From: Rhizopus sp. PT2906
Lineage: Eukaryota; Mucoromycota; Mucoromycetes; Mucorales; Rhizopodaceae
Direction of reading: 5' to 3'
DNA: 64,000 nt
NCBI GenBank assembly: GCA_025529335.1
Contig: JAMYHX010000003.1
Location: 124,001 to 188,000, forward strand
Positions 36,075 through 47,448 of this stretch are shown piece after piece (position 1 is the first letter of the stretch; the number at the start of each line of letters is the position of its first letter). The notes beneath the pieces are model-generated. The model did not search any database. It worked only from the letters and a program-made list of their open reading frames with translations, and was not told the origin of the DNA. A program made the position numbers and the translations under genes.

Positions 36075-36848
36075 ATGTCAGATTATGGTCTTACAGAAGC
36101 ACAAATCATTGAGCTCATCCAGCACCGCACCGCACAGACCGGTAGAGACAAATCAACAGAGTATGCATTACCAAGTGAAATCCTCGAGGATCTGGAAGAG
36201 TCTTCCAGCAAGGAACTCAGGACAAACACCCAAAAGTTTACAAAGGAAGCCTTGCAATACGACGGAGGCAAGTGGACCAAGTCAGGCGCAGTCAATAAGA
36301 TGTTTGTCCAAGAGCTTAAGAATGCAAAAATGGATGCATATCAGCTGATCCAACGGAGGTTCAAAGATGGAGATCGACTTAGAGTTGCAGCAAGGGGAGC
36401 AACCGAAGTGTTTGAAGAAATTAAATTCGTTGTTGAACGAGGTGGAGGAGACAACGACAGCGAACTCCTCGAACAAGTACTGGAAAAGGTCAGGCGTTTG
36501 GCCATCTATGCCTTTGCTGCCGGCAAATCGATTGTCAATGAAGCAAAGGAGCTTACTGCAAGATCACTCAAACTCCCGGGTTCAGTCAGGTATCTGTACG
36601 AAGAAGATGAAGACGACATGGACTTTGTTTTTTCACAAGAAGATGTCGACAGAATCCAACAAGCCCGGTATGAAGAAGCCATTGTCAACAACACAAGCCA
36701 TGGAAATCGACAATTTAGAAACAAGGGTCAAGGCCAATACAGGAGAGGATTCAGCAGAGGACGTGGTCAAAAGAATTTTACCTGGGGTGGGAAACCCAAA
36801 CAAAATCCAACACCACAACAAGGCCAAAGCCTCAACCAACAGCAATAA
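36075..36848 (+). CDS. DIRS Gag-like ORF1
   Basis: An intact 257-aa frame, the only undamaged gene of the element. The N-terminal half is helical and charged (GLTEAQIIELIQHRTAQTGR, ELLEQVLEKVRRLAIYAFAA). An acidic DEDDMDF stretch follows, then a basic, Arg/Gly- and Gln/Asn-rich tail (RRGFSRGRGQKNFTWGG) suited to RNA binding. This matches the capsid-like first ORF of DIRS elements. Assignment relies on its position upstream of RT and recombinase sequence. Confidence 0.7.
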   Translation: MSDYGLTEAQIIELIQHRTAQTGRDKSTEYALPSEILEDLEESSSKELRTNTQKFTKEALQYDGGKWTKSGAVNKMFVQELKNAKMDAYQLIQRRFKDGDRLRVAARGATEVFEEIKFVVERGGGDNDSELLEQVLEKVRRLAIYAFAAGKSIVNEAKELTARSLKLPGSVRYLYEEDEDDMDFVFSQEDVDRIQQARYEEAIVNNTSHGNRQFRNKGQGQYRRGFSRGRGQKNFTWGGKPKQNPTPQQGQSLNQQQ

Positions 36849-36944
36849 TTCAGCTGAAAACTCCACCACAAGTGGCTTGCCAACTGAGCTCCATGTCAGC
36901 GAACGACAGCCACTATGTGATTCCGGAGGATGACATCCCACCGG

Positions 36945-37440
36945 GTGGCCGTCTTCAGCACTTTGTCTCAGCTTGGAAATCGTCAGCATCTCACAAGTGG
37001 CCAATCTCGGTAATCGAACAAAGCTACTAGATTCAGTGGTCGTCCAAGCCGATCCCATGGACAGCAAGAAGCTATCAAGCGTTCGAAATGGAGAAGAAAC
37101 ATGTTCATGAAGCGGTACACAAGTTTTTAGAATCATGAATGATCGAGAGATCTCCTTCCCAAGACGATCGGTTCCTATCCAACTTGTTTATGATCCAGGA
37201 GAAAGACAAGGTAAGACCTATCTTGGATTGCAAACGAATCAACGCATTCATTCAATGTCAGCACTTCAAGATGGAGGGAGTGCCAGCACTTCGAGAAACC
37301 ATAGAGACAGACGATTATATAACCAAGGTCGGCCTCAAAGATGCGTATACAGTAGTCCCGATCAGTGTAGAGTCGAGACGATATCTGTCATTCAAGCACG
37401 AAGGAGTGGTATACCAATACAAGATTTCTAGCTCAAGCTA
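36945..37440 (+). pseudogene. DIRS reverse transcriptase, 5' remnant
   Basis: Frame pieces read GRLQHFVSAWKSSASHKWPI and, from 37139, RFLSNLFMIQEKDKVRPILD, CKRINAFIQCQHFKMEG and TKVGLKDAYTVVPI, which are the fingers and first palm Asp (KDAYT) of DIRS-class reverse transcriptase. Stops interrupt the upstream part. After YQYKIS near 37430 the similarity ends abruptly; the catalytic YxDD region and RNase H are absent. The enzyme is therefore dead. Confidence 0.75.
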
Positions 37441-37547
37441 TCCGCAAGTCAACCAACGACGCCTACAATCGCCATTGGAAAAACTGGACAAATTGGTGTT
37501 TTTCAGAGAATTCCAAGAGAAACCCAACAGAGTATGATCCTCAACTG

Positions 37548-38425
37548 GTGTTAAGATACTTGGTATCAATTCAGAACTACTCATCACAGCATCTCAACGT
37601 AGTGAGATCAGCACTAGCCTCAGTTTTCCGAATTATCCATAACAACAGGCCTGATATCGCTGAGCAGAGATTGATTCAACAATTCTTTCAAGCGAGAAAA
37701 AGAACAAAGAATAAACTACCAAATATCTTCGAAGAAATATTCGATATCAATCCACTGCTACAGATGGTCAACGATTGGGGGAGTGCAGAAAACTTGTCGC
37801 TAGATCAACTACAAAGAAAGACTTTGGTACTCTTAGCGATAGCTACGATGTGGCGCCCACGTTCAGATTTTGGTTGCTTACAATATCGCGATGTATTGTT
37901 TATTGAGTTGAATGACCAGCCTCTTGGAGTAACATTAATTGTACGGACGCCGAAAGAGATCAAGCCGAAAACAAGCAAATTGGGTATAGATGAACATCAA
38001 AACCTATGTCCCGTTCGAACATTGAAGGCATTTGTCTAGCGTACCAAGGACTTTAGAACTTCGTTGGAGGAGGAACATACATTGTTCCTAGCTTACTTAG
38101 GTAATGGCCGTGCACCTGCAAAATTGATTCAACCTAAGACAGTCAGCAGGTGGCTGGAAGGCATAATGCAAGATTCGGGGATCAACACAAATAAGTTCAA
38201 GGCACATTCCTTACGATCCGCAGCAAGCACGAAGGCAGTGTCTTTAGGTGTCCCATAGAACACATAAAACTGCACGTGAACTGGAGTTTGACAAGCAACA
38301 CCTTCGAAGACTATTACTACCGACCAAGGAATCAGCACAAGCGTGGGTCCGATATAGTTAACACTGTGTTTAGAGAAGTTACCAAGAACATAACCACATC
38401 CTTAGTCTTCGTTTCGGCAACATAG
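37548..38425 (+). pseudogene. DIRS tyrosine recombinase, broken by a stop and a frameshift
   Basis: Catalytic landmarks of the phage-integrase-like fold are visible: TMWRPRSDFG (first Arg), FKAHSLRSAASTKA (His-x-x-Arg) and TFEDYYYRPR (nucleophilic Tyr region). An in-frame TAG at about 38037-38039 and a frame change near 38258 split the gene. DIRS elements use this recombinase in place of an integrase to insert a circular cDNA. Confidence 0.8.
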
Positions 38426-38467
38426 CCATTTATTTTTTGGTTACGGGCATTCAATTTTCTCAAAGTG

Positions 38468-38489
38468 ACAAAATTTACCGTTCTCTCTG
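38468..38489 (+). repeat. DIRS right inverted terminal repeat
   Basis: ACAAAATTTACCGTTCTCTC to 38489, the inverse of the sequence at 35899-35920 with a few mismatches. It lies about 45 nt beyond the end of the recombinase remnant. Confidence 0.65.
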
Positions 38490-39646
38490 TAAATAACAAT
38501 GACACCCCCTATAGTAGGTTAAAAATAAGACCGCTTTCCAGCAAGACGATTAAGCCAATCGCAGCAAATAACTATATTGTCCGATCATTTCTCTTCTTAC
38601 CGTGATTGTTTTGTTCTCCGTTTTTAAACCCAATTTAATGCCCGTCATTTTTTAAAACTATAAAAGCGTGTTTTTTTTACTCATTCCTTTTTTTTTTCTT
38701 TTTTCCTGGAGGAGATAGAAAAGATACCTCTCTCTTGCCCTCATAAAAATCTATGAGGATATTATCGCGGTAGTTATTTGCGATATGTGTAAATATATAG
38801 ACAATCTGAGTTTGTTTCAATCTGATTTTAAGCGGAACTAGTATAGTTTTTTTATGGCCAAAATGAGACGCACTTTCTATGTGTAGATGTAGAACACGGT
38901 GCCTTTATCATAAATCTACACATTTATGAATCGCAAAAGTAATGCTCAATCTTAGAGAGCCTCAAAAATACTACAACCGTATCATTTAGGCACAGCGACT
39001 CCTATTTTTATAAAAAGCCAATGTAAAAGTTTTTTTGACACTGTGATCATATTATGACATGCATATTACAATTCATTCTTTAATCTACTTTGTCTTTGTT
39101 TCTAATTCTAATGAAATCAATACAGTTATCATTCGTTGGAAAACGGTGGTGCTTATATTTGAAAGTAGTCTTTTGATTAAACAGTGTGAAATATTAGATA
39201 TATTTGAAATGAGAGACTAATCTGTGTATGCTTAAACTTATTGATTTCTGTATTATTACATTACAATTCAGAAATGTTCAATCTTGCTATAGTTCCTGTC
39301 ACTTTCTCTTCTTTAACAATCAGCCGTGTCCATTGGCTGATAAGCATAAAACAGCACATATAGAGGTAACACTATTACAAAGCATACTAATAGTGTAAAT
39401 TAAACAATACATAAAAAATCAACTTGGCTATGATTCGCTTTGATTATCTTTTGGGGGAAAGATTTACTCCCTTTCAGCGTTTCCCACAATATATTCATTA
39501 TGTAATTTTGAACTTTTTTTAATTGTCTGCATTTTGTACAAAGCTGTATATCTCGTTACTAAGCTGAATTCAAATATAAGCAATTCTCTTTTTCAACACC
39601 CTTTTAACAGTACTTGTTTTACCAAAAACAACTATTTTACTATATC
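38490..39646. other. Intergenic between DIRS element and SDR gene
   Basis: 1.16 kb with T tracts and no credible coding frame. By the insertion model, its left part should be the former upstream region of the secreted-protein gene at 35526-35897. Confidence 0.45.
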
Positions 39647-40702
39647 ATGGATATTCAAGCTCTTTTCAGTGTTAAGGACAAGGTTGTTCTCGTTACCGGT
39701 GGTTCTCGTGGTATCGGTGAAATGATTGCAACTGTAGGTGACATGTTATGATCTATAACAGCATAAGAAGCTAATCAATACATTAGGGTTTCGTTCAAGG
39801 TGGTGCCAAGGTGTATATCAGTAGTCGTTCAGCAAAGGCTTGTGATGAAGTAAGTAGTCTATTTTATAGAAAAAGAAAAAGAAAGCTAAACAGCTATACA
39901 AGGTTGCTGCCAAATTGAACGCTTTAGGACCTGGAAAATGTATCGCATTGCCAGCCGATTTACAAAGCATTGAGGATATCAAAAGATTAGTTAAGGAGCT
40001 TAGTAAACGCGAGGATCGTAAGTACATTAATATGATAGGAGGAATATAACTGACATTATACAAGATTTGGATGTGCTTGTCAACAATGCTGGTGCTACTT
40101 GGGGAGCCCCTCTTGATGAATATCCTGATGCTGCTTTCCAAAAAGTAATGAATCTTAATGTCACTCGTATATTCACATTAACACAGGCGTAAGTCGAGAT
40201 AAGGAAAAAAAAAAGATCAAGTTACCAACTATTTTCATTCATAGCTGTCTTCCTCTTTTGAGAGCCAAGGCCACTGCAGAGAATCCTTCTCGCGTGATCA
40301 ACATTGGCTCAATCAATGGTATTTCCGTAAGTTGACCTCTTTTCTCTCGTTTTAATAGTGACTAATCATACATCATATACACAGGCTCCTGGAATGGAAA
40401 CCTATGCTTACTCATCCTCAAAGGCTGCTGTTCATCACTTGTCTCGTCACTTGGCTGGCAGATTAGGTAGAGAACATATTCTTGTTAATGCAATTGCTCC
40501 TGGCTCTTTCCCCTCCAAGATGATGGCTGCTACTCTAAAAAACTTTGGTGATGCCATCGTTGCTGGCGTTCCTGTTGGCCGTGTTGGTAGCCCTGAAGAC
40601 ATTGCTGGTACTTGTATCTATCTTGCCTCACGTGCTGGTCAATACACTGCTGGAGCTGTTATCACCGTTGACGGTGGAGCTCTTCAAGGCTCCAAGTTGT
40701 AA
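39647..40702 (+). CDS. Short-chain dehydrogenase/reductase (SDR)
   Basis: Six exons: 39647-39733, 39787-39849, 39903-40017, 40065-40188, 40245-40326 and 40385-40702, 262 aa. The cofactor motif VLVTGGSRGIGEMIA (TGxxxGxG) lies near residue 20. VNNAGATWGAP, INIGSINGI and the catalytic YAYSSSKAAVHHLSRHLA (Tyr-x3-Lys) follow, and the C-terminus VITVDGGALQGSKL is typical. This is a classical SDR of the FabG/glucose dehydrogenase type. The Arg in SSRSAKACDE after strand 2 suggests NADP(H). The substrate cannot be told from sequence. Introns 1, 2 and 5 are phase 0. Confidence 0.93.
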
Positions 40703-41212
40703 TCTGTTAACAGTTGCTTTAAAAAGTAAAACTTGATATTCTTGGTATTTTCTTAAAAAAAAAAAGGATGTTTATTTCTTCATTCAACAAAGAAAAGTAT
40801 TTGCTATGAGAAGTTCCTACAAACTTTGTCTTGATTGTATCTTGTAACTACAAGTAATTCATTTACACGAATCGACAATCAAGACAAATATGTATAAGCC
40901 CCTCACGAGTTGATTAATCAACTCGTGTTGCTAAGTAGCCTTTCACACAAAGTGCTTATCTATGTCTATAACTATAGGGGAGGAGAAGACAAAATACGTA
41001 CCCAATTATTTTGATAAAGGGTCAACCGCCTGAAAGAGATTAATTAAATACCAGTTCGGGCCGGACCATGATTTTTGGTGGAAATGATACTCGGAGTTAG
41101 GTGAGCGGCTAGTCCACTGCTGATGACTGTAGCCGCTCCATCCACATTATAGAAGAGAAGCTAAACTAGAAATCGTTTTTCCCCTTCTCTATTCAGTAAA
41201 GCATTTTCAGCC
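40703..41212. other. Intergenic, upstream of ribosomal protein uL15
   Basis: It holds an 11-nt A tract at 40755-40765 and a perfect 24-nt palindrome at 40904-40927. The rest should contain the ribosomal-protein promoter; no canonical TATA box is obvious. Confidence 0.5.
40904..40927. promoter_or_regulatory. Perfect 24-nt palindrome upstream of uL15
   Basis: CACGAGTTGATT is followed immediately by its exact reverse complement AATCAACTCGTG. It could be a dimeric transcription-factor site for the gene at 41213 or a cruciform/terminator hairpin for the SDR gene ending at 40702. No family of binding site was recognised. Confidence 0.5.
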
Positions 41213-41827
41213 ATGGTAAACATCTATCAATCCATCCAGCCATAGAACAATCCTCACTCACTGTTTGATATCATATAGCCTACTAGACTTCACCACAACA
41301 GAAAGAAGCGTGGACACGTTTCCGCCGGTCACGGTCGTGTTGGTAAGAAAGAGAATTACACATTACATGATCCACATGATTAATGTCTTTCATTTTATAG
41401 GTAAGCACAGAAAGCATCCTGGTGGTCGTGGTCTTGCTGGTGGTCAACACCATCACCGTACCAACATGGATAAGTACCATCCTGGTTACTTTGGTAAGGT
41501 CGGTATGCGTCACTTCCACTTGAAGAAGAACCCTCTCTGGCGTCCTGTCATCAACCTTGACAAAATCTGGACTCTTGCTGGTGAAGGCGTTCGTGAAAAG
41601 TACAAGAACACCGAAAAGGTTCCTGTCATTGATACTCTTCAACATGTAAGATTTTACTTTATAATAAGAGATGCAATTACTGATCACATCTGTGTCAATA
41701 GGGTTATGCTAAGGTTTTGGCTAAGGGTACCATCAGCCAACCCGTCATTGTTCGTACTCGTTACGTCTCTGCACTCGCCGAAAAGAAGATCAAGGAAGCC
41801 GGTGGTGTTGTTGAACTCATTGCCTAA
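41213..41827 (+). CDS. RPL28: 60S ribosomal protein uL15 (L27a/L28)
   Basis: Four exons: 41213-41215, 41279-41342, 41401-41645 and 41702-41827, 145 aa. The first exon is only the ATG. The protein reads [20 protein letters not shown], then [35 protein letters not shown] and ends [11 protein letters not shown]; length and motifs match eukaryotic uL15. It is a structural protein of the large subunit near the peptide exit region. An intron directly after the start codon is common in ribosomal-protein genes and may contribute to high expression. Confidence 0.97.
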
Positions 41828-42103
41828 ATCTGTTAATTTTTCCCCTCTTTTTTTGTGCTTGTGCAAAATAAATTTACTGATCAAAAATGCGCTTGCTTGT
41901 CGAACCATTGTAAATTTTAGCATGAATTTTGAATTAATGACTTAAAACGTTAAGAAAGACAATACGTGTATTAGCAAATGAAGAATTCCTTTTTATTGAA
42001 AGAATGCAGATTGTAGTAGGAATACGTGAGGGGATCTACTGGTCATATGGGAGATTGAGATAAAAAAAAGAAGTTTGCTGATGGGGTAAAACAATGAAGT
42101 AGC

Positions 42104-42469
42104 TTATTTGGAACTGGTGTACTTGGTGACAGCCTTGGTACCTTCAGAGACGGCGTGCTTGGCGAGTTCACCAGGGAGGATGAGACGAACAGCGGTTTGG
42201 ATTTCACGAGAAGAGATGGTGGAACGCTTGTTGTAAGCAGCCAACTTGGAGGCTTCAGTGGCAATACGTTCAAAGATATCATTGACAAAAGAGTTCAAGA
42301 TGGACATGGCCTTGTTGGAGATACCGGTATCGGGGTGGACTTGTTTCAAGACCTTGTAGATGTAAGAGGAGTAAGTTTCACGACGAGAGAGTCTCTTCTT
42401 CTTGTCACCACCGGTCTTGGCCTTAGGGGCAGCGGCGGGCTTGTCTTGGGAAGATTCTTTAGGAGCCAT
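42104..42469 (-). CDS. Histone H2B, copy 1
   Basis: Intronless, 121 aa. A Lys/Ala/Pro-rich tail ([20 protein letters not shown]) is followed by the histone fold: [80 protein letters not shown]. It is divergent to the H2A gene at 42951 across a 481-nt spacer. The globular part is identical to the copy at 47095-47448 while the tail differs in length and sequence. Confidence 0.99.
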   Translation of the reverse strand: MAPKESSQDKPAAAPKAKTGGDKKKRLSRRETYSSYIYKVLKQVHPDTGISNKAMSILNSFVNDIFERIATEASKLAAYNKRSTISSREIQTAVRLILPGELAKHAVSEGTKAVTKYTSSK

Positions 42470-42525
42470 GATGAGATTTGAATGAGGAAAAGAAAAAAAG
42501 AAAAAGGAAAGAAAATCCTGCTGGG

Positions 42526-42533
42526 TTTTATAT
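42526..42533 (-). promoter_or_regulatory. TATA box of H2B copy 1
   Basis: ATATAAAA on the - strand, about 57-64 nt upstream of the ATG at 42469. The same spacing is seen in all six histone genes of the cluster. Confidence 0.75.
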
Positions 42534-42552
42534 GTTCAATTTGTAGACTTTT

Positions 42553-42660
42553 TTTCGCGACAAAAAAATTCCTCGTTTTTTTTTTAAAGTTAAAAAAGCA
42601 AGCGAAAATAATGCCATTGAGAGTATATAAACGCGAAAATAAACACGAGAATAAACGCGT
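42553..42660. promoter_or_regulatory. G1/S-type control elements between H2B and H2A (pair 1)
   Basis: CGCGAAA occurs on - at 42553-42559 and on + at 42632-42638, and ACGCGT at 42655-42660. These equal the yeast SCB-like and MCB motifs bound by SBF/MBF at G1/S. They sit between the divergent TATA boxes (42526 and 42884). Function is inferred from position and from the same motifs in the second H2A/H2B spacer. Confidence 0.55.
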
Positions 42661-42883
42661 AGAAGGCAATGCGTTGTATAAGCATGCAGAACAATATTTA
42701 TTTTATTTTTTCTCATATTTTCTTGCTTTTCACTGCGTAAAGACATGTATTTCTTTTTTTAATCAAGAATTTTTGTAGAAAGTAAAAAAAAAAATAATAA
42801 AAAAAAGAGTGACGCTCTTTTCTTTTTTTTTTTTTTTTTTTTTTTTGCACAAAAGAAAAAAAAAAGCTGCCATTCCTGATAGA

Positions 42884-42890
42884 TATATAA
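42884..42890 (+). promoter_or_regulatory. TATA box of H2A copy 1
   Basis: TATATAA about 61 nt upstream of the ATG at 42951, preceded by a long T tract (42822-42846). Confidence 0.75.
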
Positions 42891-42950
42891 GCTCCTCTTT
42901 TTTTTAGGCTCAATTTCCTTTTTTTCCCTTTTACTTCAATTCATACAAAC

Positions 42951-43346
42951 ATGTCTGGTGGAAAATCTGGTGGAAAGTCTGCTGCTGGCTCCAAGTCTCA
43001 AACTCGTTCTTCTAAGGCCGGTCTTCAATTCCCTGTCGGTCGTATTCACCGTCTTCTCCGTCGTGGTAACTATGCCCAACGTGTTGGTGCTGGTGCCCCC
43101 GTTTACCTCGCTGCCGTTCTTGAATACCTCGCTGCTGAAATTCTCGAATTAGCTGGTAACGCTGCTCGTGATAACAAGAAGTCTCGTATCATCCCTCGTC
43201 ACCTTCAATTGGCCATCCGTAACGATGAAGAATTGAACAAGCTCCTCGGTCATGTCACCATTGCCCAAGGTGGTGTTCTCCCCAACATTCACGCTTCCTT
43301 GTTGCCCACCAAGTCCAAGAAGGCTGGTGCTTCTCAAGAGCTCTAA
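42951..43346 (+). CDS. Histone H2A, copy 1
   Basis: Intronless, 131 aa, identical in protein to the copy at 46278-46673. Signature [20 protein letters not shown] is followed by acidic-patch residues within [16 protein letters not shown]. The C-terminus [11 protein letters not shown] carries the SQEL site phosphorylated in H2A.X-type histones after DNA breaks, so this canonical fungal H2A should also serve as the damage-signalling form. It is divergent with H2B at 42104-42469. Confidence 0.99.
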   Translation: MSGGKSGGKSAAGSKSQTRSSKAGLQFPVGRIHRLLRRGNYAQRVGAGAPVYLAAVLEYLAAEILELAGNAARDNKKSRIIPRHLQLAIRNDEELNKLLGHVTIAQGGVLPNIHASLLPTKSKKAGASQEL

Positions 43347-44093
43347 AGAGTTTATCGTACATTCAAATAGCATTTATTCTATAAAATTTGATATCCCCCA
43401 AAAATCTATTTTTCCTTATTTATGTATAAATTTTACAGCTACAAAAAAGAAGGACCTTCAACCCTATCTTTTCTTTATTTTTGGGCTTTATTGTAAATAA
43501 ATTCTCATTTTAAAAGCGAAATTTTTTTTTGTTTCTTTTTTTTGTAGTAAGCTTTGTTGATTATGAAAATAGCCAATCAAATGGCGTAGAAATGTTGTCT
43601 GATATGCTAGAGATCTTTATGTACAAAAATAGTAAGTTCGTACCCGATCGTACTAATTCGTATTACGTTACGAGATTTCCAAATTTGTACAGCTCTTCAA
43701 TCAGTCATGTGGTTTGCCTGTCATTTTTTAGTAATCATTTTTCTTGAAAGAAAAAAAAAAAGAAATGGAAAGCAAATGTTTCATGATATATTATTAGTGT
43801 TGCTTGGCGATGTAAAACTATTTTGTTTGCCATGACGACTTTATATCTTGTCTAACAAAAATACATGCAATTGGTGCATGTATGCACTTGCTTAAAAAAG
43901 GATTCATATAAATAAATAAAGCAGCACATTCCATTTTGTGGTATTTTTTAAAAAAAAGTTCATTTTATTTATGAAATAATGAAATAAAAACTGTACAAAT
44001 GAAAAAACTTTCTTTTCATATTAAAAATATTTATTGTCGTGTTGTTGCTGTTGCTGCTGAGATGTATTTAGAGTCGTTGTTTGTGAAGGGTAT
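43347..44093. other. Intergenic between H2A copy 1 and H3 (convergent)
   Basis: 747 nt of very AT-rich 3' flanks with T tracts; a 72-codon frame at 43529 has no support. No histone-type 3' stem-loop (GGYYYTTYTNARRRCC) was seen, so these mRNAs are probably polyadenylated, as in other fungi. Confidence 0.55.
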
Positions 44094-44568
<475 letters not shown>

Positions 44569-44970
44569 CATCTCTGACGGACATTCAATCTTGCTTTTTT
44601 TAACTTGAAAAAATATTCTATTTTTTTTTTCAGTTTGCGCGTTTAACAAAAAAAAAGACAGGATATTTTTTAAACTTGAGAAATGGATTCTTCCAAAATA
44701 CAATAAAATAGTCTTTTCCTTAACAAAACAAACAGAATAAAGACTTTTACAATAAATCCCATTGATATCCACGACACACTTTATTTTTGTTTAATTTCGA
44801 CTTTATTTTGCATTGGTTTATTTATAAAAGCTATACTTTTGTTTTTTTTTTTTATTTTTAAAAAATTCATTCGCGCCTCTTTTTTTTTTTACGTGAATCA
44901 AAAAAAGTTTTTGTTTTCAAAATCAAAAAAAAAAATAACGGTGTCCCAATTTATGGTAAATCCCGTGTGA

Positions 44971-45360
<390 letters not shown>

Positions 45361-46277
45361 GCATTCTCATCTAATATTTGCATCTTGAACCAAAAAATAT
45401 ATTGATTCCCATAATTAAAACTTGCAAAAACAAGTTTAGCATTTTGTATATAGCTTTTTTTGCTTCAAGCTTTTTTCTAATTTTATATTGCAAAACCAAA
45501 TAAAAAATCCCTTGTGAAAAAAAAATTGTTTTATGCATTCTGTGTGAATTGGGTTAGAAGTGTGTGGGATGATAGCCTTTGCCATATAAAGAAATTGTAC
45601 ACCACAACTATTAAAGCGAAAAACAGACTTTTATCTAAGGGTTTGTGAATGAATAAAATAATAAACAAATATACTTAATACAATAGAAAGGAGTACATGA
45701 GTATACATTAGAACAATAGTCTCTGATGAGTACATGAGAGCATGAGCGCATGAGTACATTAGTCTTTGATTATTACATTAGTAACATAATAGGAATATGT
45801 CTGTCTTGCTTACTACTATATACAACAGTTTTTATATTCAAGGCAATAGAAAAAGAGTATGAGTGTATATTAAAACATCAGTCTCTGATGAGTACATGAG
45901 AGCATGAGTCACATGAGCGCATTCGTCTTTAATTACTACATTAGGAACATTACAGGAACATGTCTGTCTTATTTACTAATGCATTCGATTAGTTTTATAT
46001 TCCAACACAATAGAGTACATATTAGTCAGAGTATGTTGATCACATTACAAAGCACACAACCACACATTTTTAAGTAAAGCACATACACAAAGAAAACAGT
46101 TGTTTGTACAAATAAGGCTCTTTATTTAAAGAAAAAAGCATCCATGGTATTTAAAAACTTGAAGGAATACAAATCGTAATGAAAAAAATGAATACATTAT
46201 GTAAAAAGTTTTGATTAGCGAGTCAGAGTTTGATTGCTAGTATTGTTGTTGTTGTTGTTGTTGTTATTGTTGTTAGT
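45361..46277. other. Intergenic between H4 and H2A copy 2 (convergent)
   Basis: 917 nt of 3' flanks; the middle is occupied by the tandem repeat at 45681-46035. A (GTT)n microsatellite lies at 46244-46275, just after the H2A stop. No gene seen. Confidence 0.6.
45681..46035 (+). repeat. Tandem repeat, about 164-nt unit, two copies plus a partial third
   Basis: Units start with CAATAG at 45681, 45844 and 46008 (periods 163 and 164). Both full units share GTCTCTGATGAGTACATGAG, AGCATGAG, ATGTCTGTCTT and a TTTATATTC end; the third breaks off after about 28 nt. Units differ by scattered substitutions and small indels, so the duplication is not very recent. ATGAG/ACATGAG sub-repeats occur inside. 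Confidence 0.8.
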
Positions 46278-46673
46278 TTAGAGTTCTTGAGAAGCACCAG
46301 CCTTCTTGGACTTGGTGGGCAACAAGGAAGCGTGAATGTTGGGGAGAACACCACCTTGGGCAATGGTGACATGACCGAGGAGCTTGTTCAATTCTTCATC
46401 GTTACGGATGGCCAATTGAAGGTGACGAGGGATGATACGAGACTTCTTGTTATCACGAGCAGCGTTACCAGCTAATTCGAGAATTTCAGCAGCGAGGTAT
46501 TCAAGAACGGCAGCGAGGTAAACGGGGGCACCAGCACCAACACGTTGGGCATAGTTACCACGACGGAGAAGACGGTGAATACGACCGACAGGGAATTGAA
46601 GACCGGCCTTAGAAGAACGAGTTTGAGACTTGGAGCCAGCAGCAGACTTTCCACCAGATTTTCCACCAGACAT
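46278..46673 (-). CDS. Histone H2A, copy 2
   Basis: Intronless, 131 aa, the same protein as the copy at 42951-43346, including the SQEL C-terminus. It is divergent with H2B copy 2 across a 421-nt spacer. Identical proteins in differing flanks point to strong selection or gene conversion. Confidence 0.99.
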   Translation of the reverse strand: MSGGKSGGKSAAGSKSQTRSSKAGLQFPVGRIHRLLRRGNYAQRVGAGAPVYLAAVLEYLAAEILELAGNAARDNKKSRIIPRHLQLAIRNDEELNKLLGHVTIAQGGVLPNIHASLLPTKSKKAGASQEL

Positions 46674-46733
46674 TTTTAAAGTTGTAAGTTAACAAGTATT
46701 GAAAAAAGGCAGAAAAAAAGATGAAGACCGCCC

Positions 46734-46742
46734 TTTATATAT
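46734..46742 (-). promoter_or_regulatory. TATA box of H2A copy 2
   Basis: ATATATAAA on the - strand, about 61-69 nt upstream of the ATG at 46673. Confidence 0.75.
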
Positions 46743-46913
46743 GCAAAATTGGGACCCCTTCTTTTCAAATTCCGCGTTTTTTTTTTTCACTTGAATTTTT
46801 AAAAGATGACAAACACCATCCTTGTAAAAAACAACAGGGCAAAAAAAAGATTTTTTTGTTCAAATTTTTTTTCCTTTATAGACGACTTCTTTGACCTCAA
46901 ATTCCTTTGAAAA

Positions 46914-46932
46914 ACGCGTTTGTTTCGCGAAA
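46914..46932. promoter_or_regulatory. G1/S-type control elements between H2A and H2B (pair 2)
   Basis: ACGCGT at 46914-46919 followed by TTTCGCGAAA at 46923-46932, a 10-nt palindrome holding CGCGAAA on both strands. It is the same motif pair as in the other H2A/H2B spacer, again between the TATA boxes. Confidence 0.6.
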
Positions 46933-47033
46933 TAAGTATAAGTCTTTATTGTTTTCAAAGGCAATCTGAGGATGACTCTGTCATAGACCAAAAAATTTCC
47001 TTTTCGGAAAACCAAGTCACGATTCTGTTTTTC

Positions 47034-47040
47034 TATATAA
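47034..47040 (+). promoter_or_regulatory. TATA box of H2B copy 2
   Basis: TATATAA about 55-61 nt upstream of the ATG at 47095. Confidence 0.75.
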
Positions 47041-47094
47041 AACCAGCTGAATTTTGAGAACCTTTTTTCCAATTTTTCATAATTATCATTAAAC

Positions 47095-47448
47095 ATGGCT
47101 GCTGAAACCGCTACTAAGGAAACCAAGAAGAACGTCCCCAAGGACAACAAGAAGAAGAGACTCTCTCGTCGTGAAACTTACTCCTCTTACATCTACAAGG
47201 TCTTGAAGCAAGTCCACCCCGATACCGGTATCTCCAACAAGGCCATGTCCATCTTGAACTCTTTTGTCAATGATATCTTTGAACGTATTGCCACTGAAGC
47301 CTCCAAGTTGGCTGCTTACAACAAGCGTTCCACCATCTCTTCTCGTGAAATCCAAACCGCTGTTCGTCTCATCCTCCCTGGTGAACTCGCCAAGCACGCC
47401 GTCTCTGAAGGTACCAAGGCTGTCACCAAGTACACCAGTTCCAAATAA
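47095..47448 (+). CDS. Histone H2B, copy 2 (shorter, divergent tail)
   Basis: Intronless, 117 aa. From [17 protein letters not shown] to the end the protein equals H2B copy 1. The tail is [18 protein letters not shown], four residues shorter, with almost no similarity to copy 1 and lacking its PAAAPKAK stretch. The two genes could therefore differ in tail modification. Confidence 0.99.
   Translation: MAAETATKETKKNVPKDNKKKRLSRRETYSSYIYKVLKQVHPDTGISNKAMSILNSFVNDIFERIATEASKLAAYNKRSTISSREIQTAVRLILPGELAKHAVSEGTKAVTKYTSSK

Larger units (their letters stand above)
35899..38489 (+). mobile_element. Internally deleted DIRS-type retroelement (tyrosine recombinase retrotransposon)
   Basis: It is bounded by inverted termini: CAGTGAGAACGGTAAATT at 35899-35916 and AATTTACCGTTCTCTCTG at 38472-38489, one mismatch over 18 nt. 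Inside, in order, are a Gag-like frame (36075-36848), a reverse-transcriptase remnant (about 36945-37440) and a tyrosine recombinase remnant (37548-38425). The order gag, RT, YR and the inverted rather than direct terminal repeats are diagnostic of DIRS elements. At about 2.6 kb it is roughly half the usual length of 5-6 kb: most of RT, RNase H and the methyltransferase domain are missing near 37435. No target duplication is expected or seen. Confidence 0.8.

Noticed and set aside
42155..42481. Open frames antisense to histone genes (also 44127-44510, 45028-45330, 46230-46475, 47089-47397)
   Set aside because: They mirror codon-biased histone genes exactly and give low-complexity Thr/Gly/Leu proteins; they arise from biased codon use on the coding strand.
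46860..47150. 96-codon frame with signal-peptide-like start (-) over the H2A/H2B spacer
   Set aside because: It overlaps the H2B copy 2 start codon and both promoters, shows no family, and starts inside H2B coding sequence.
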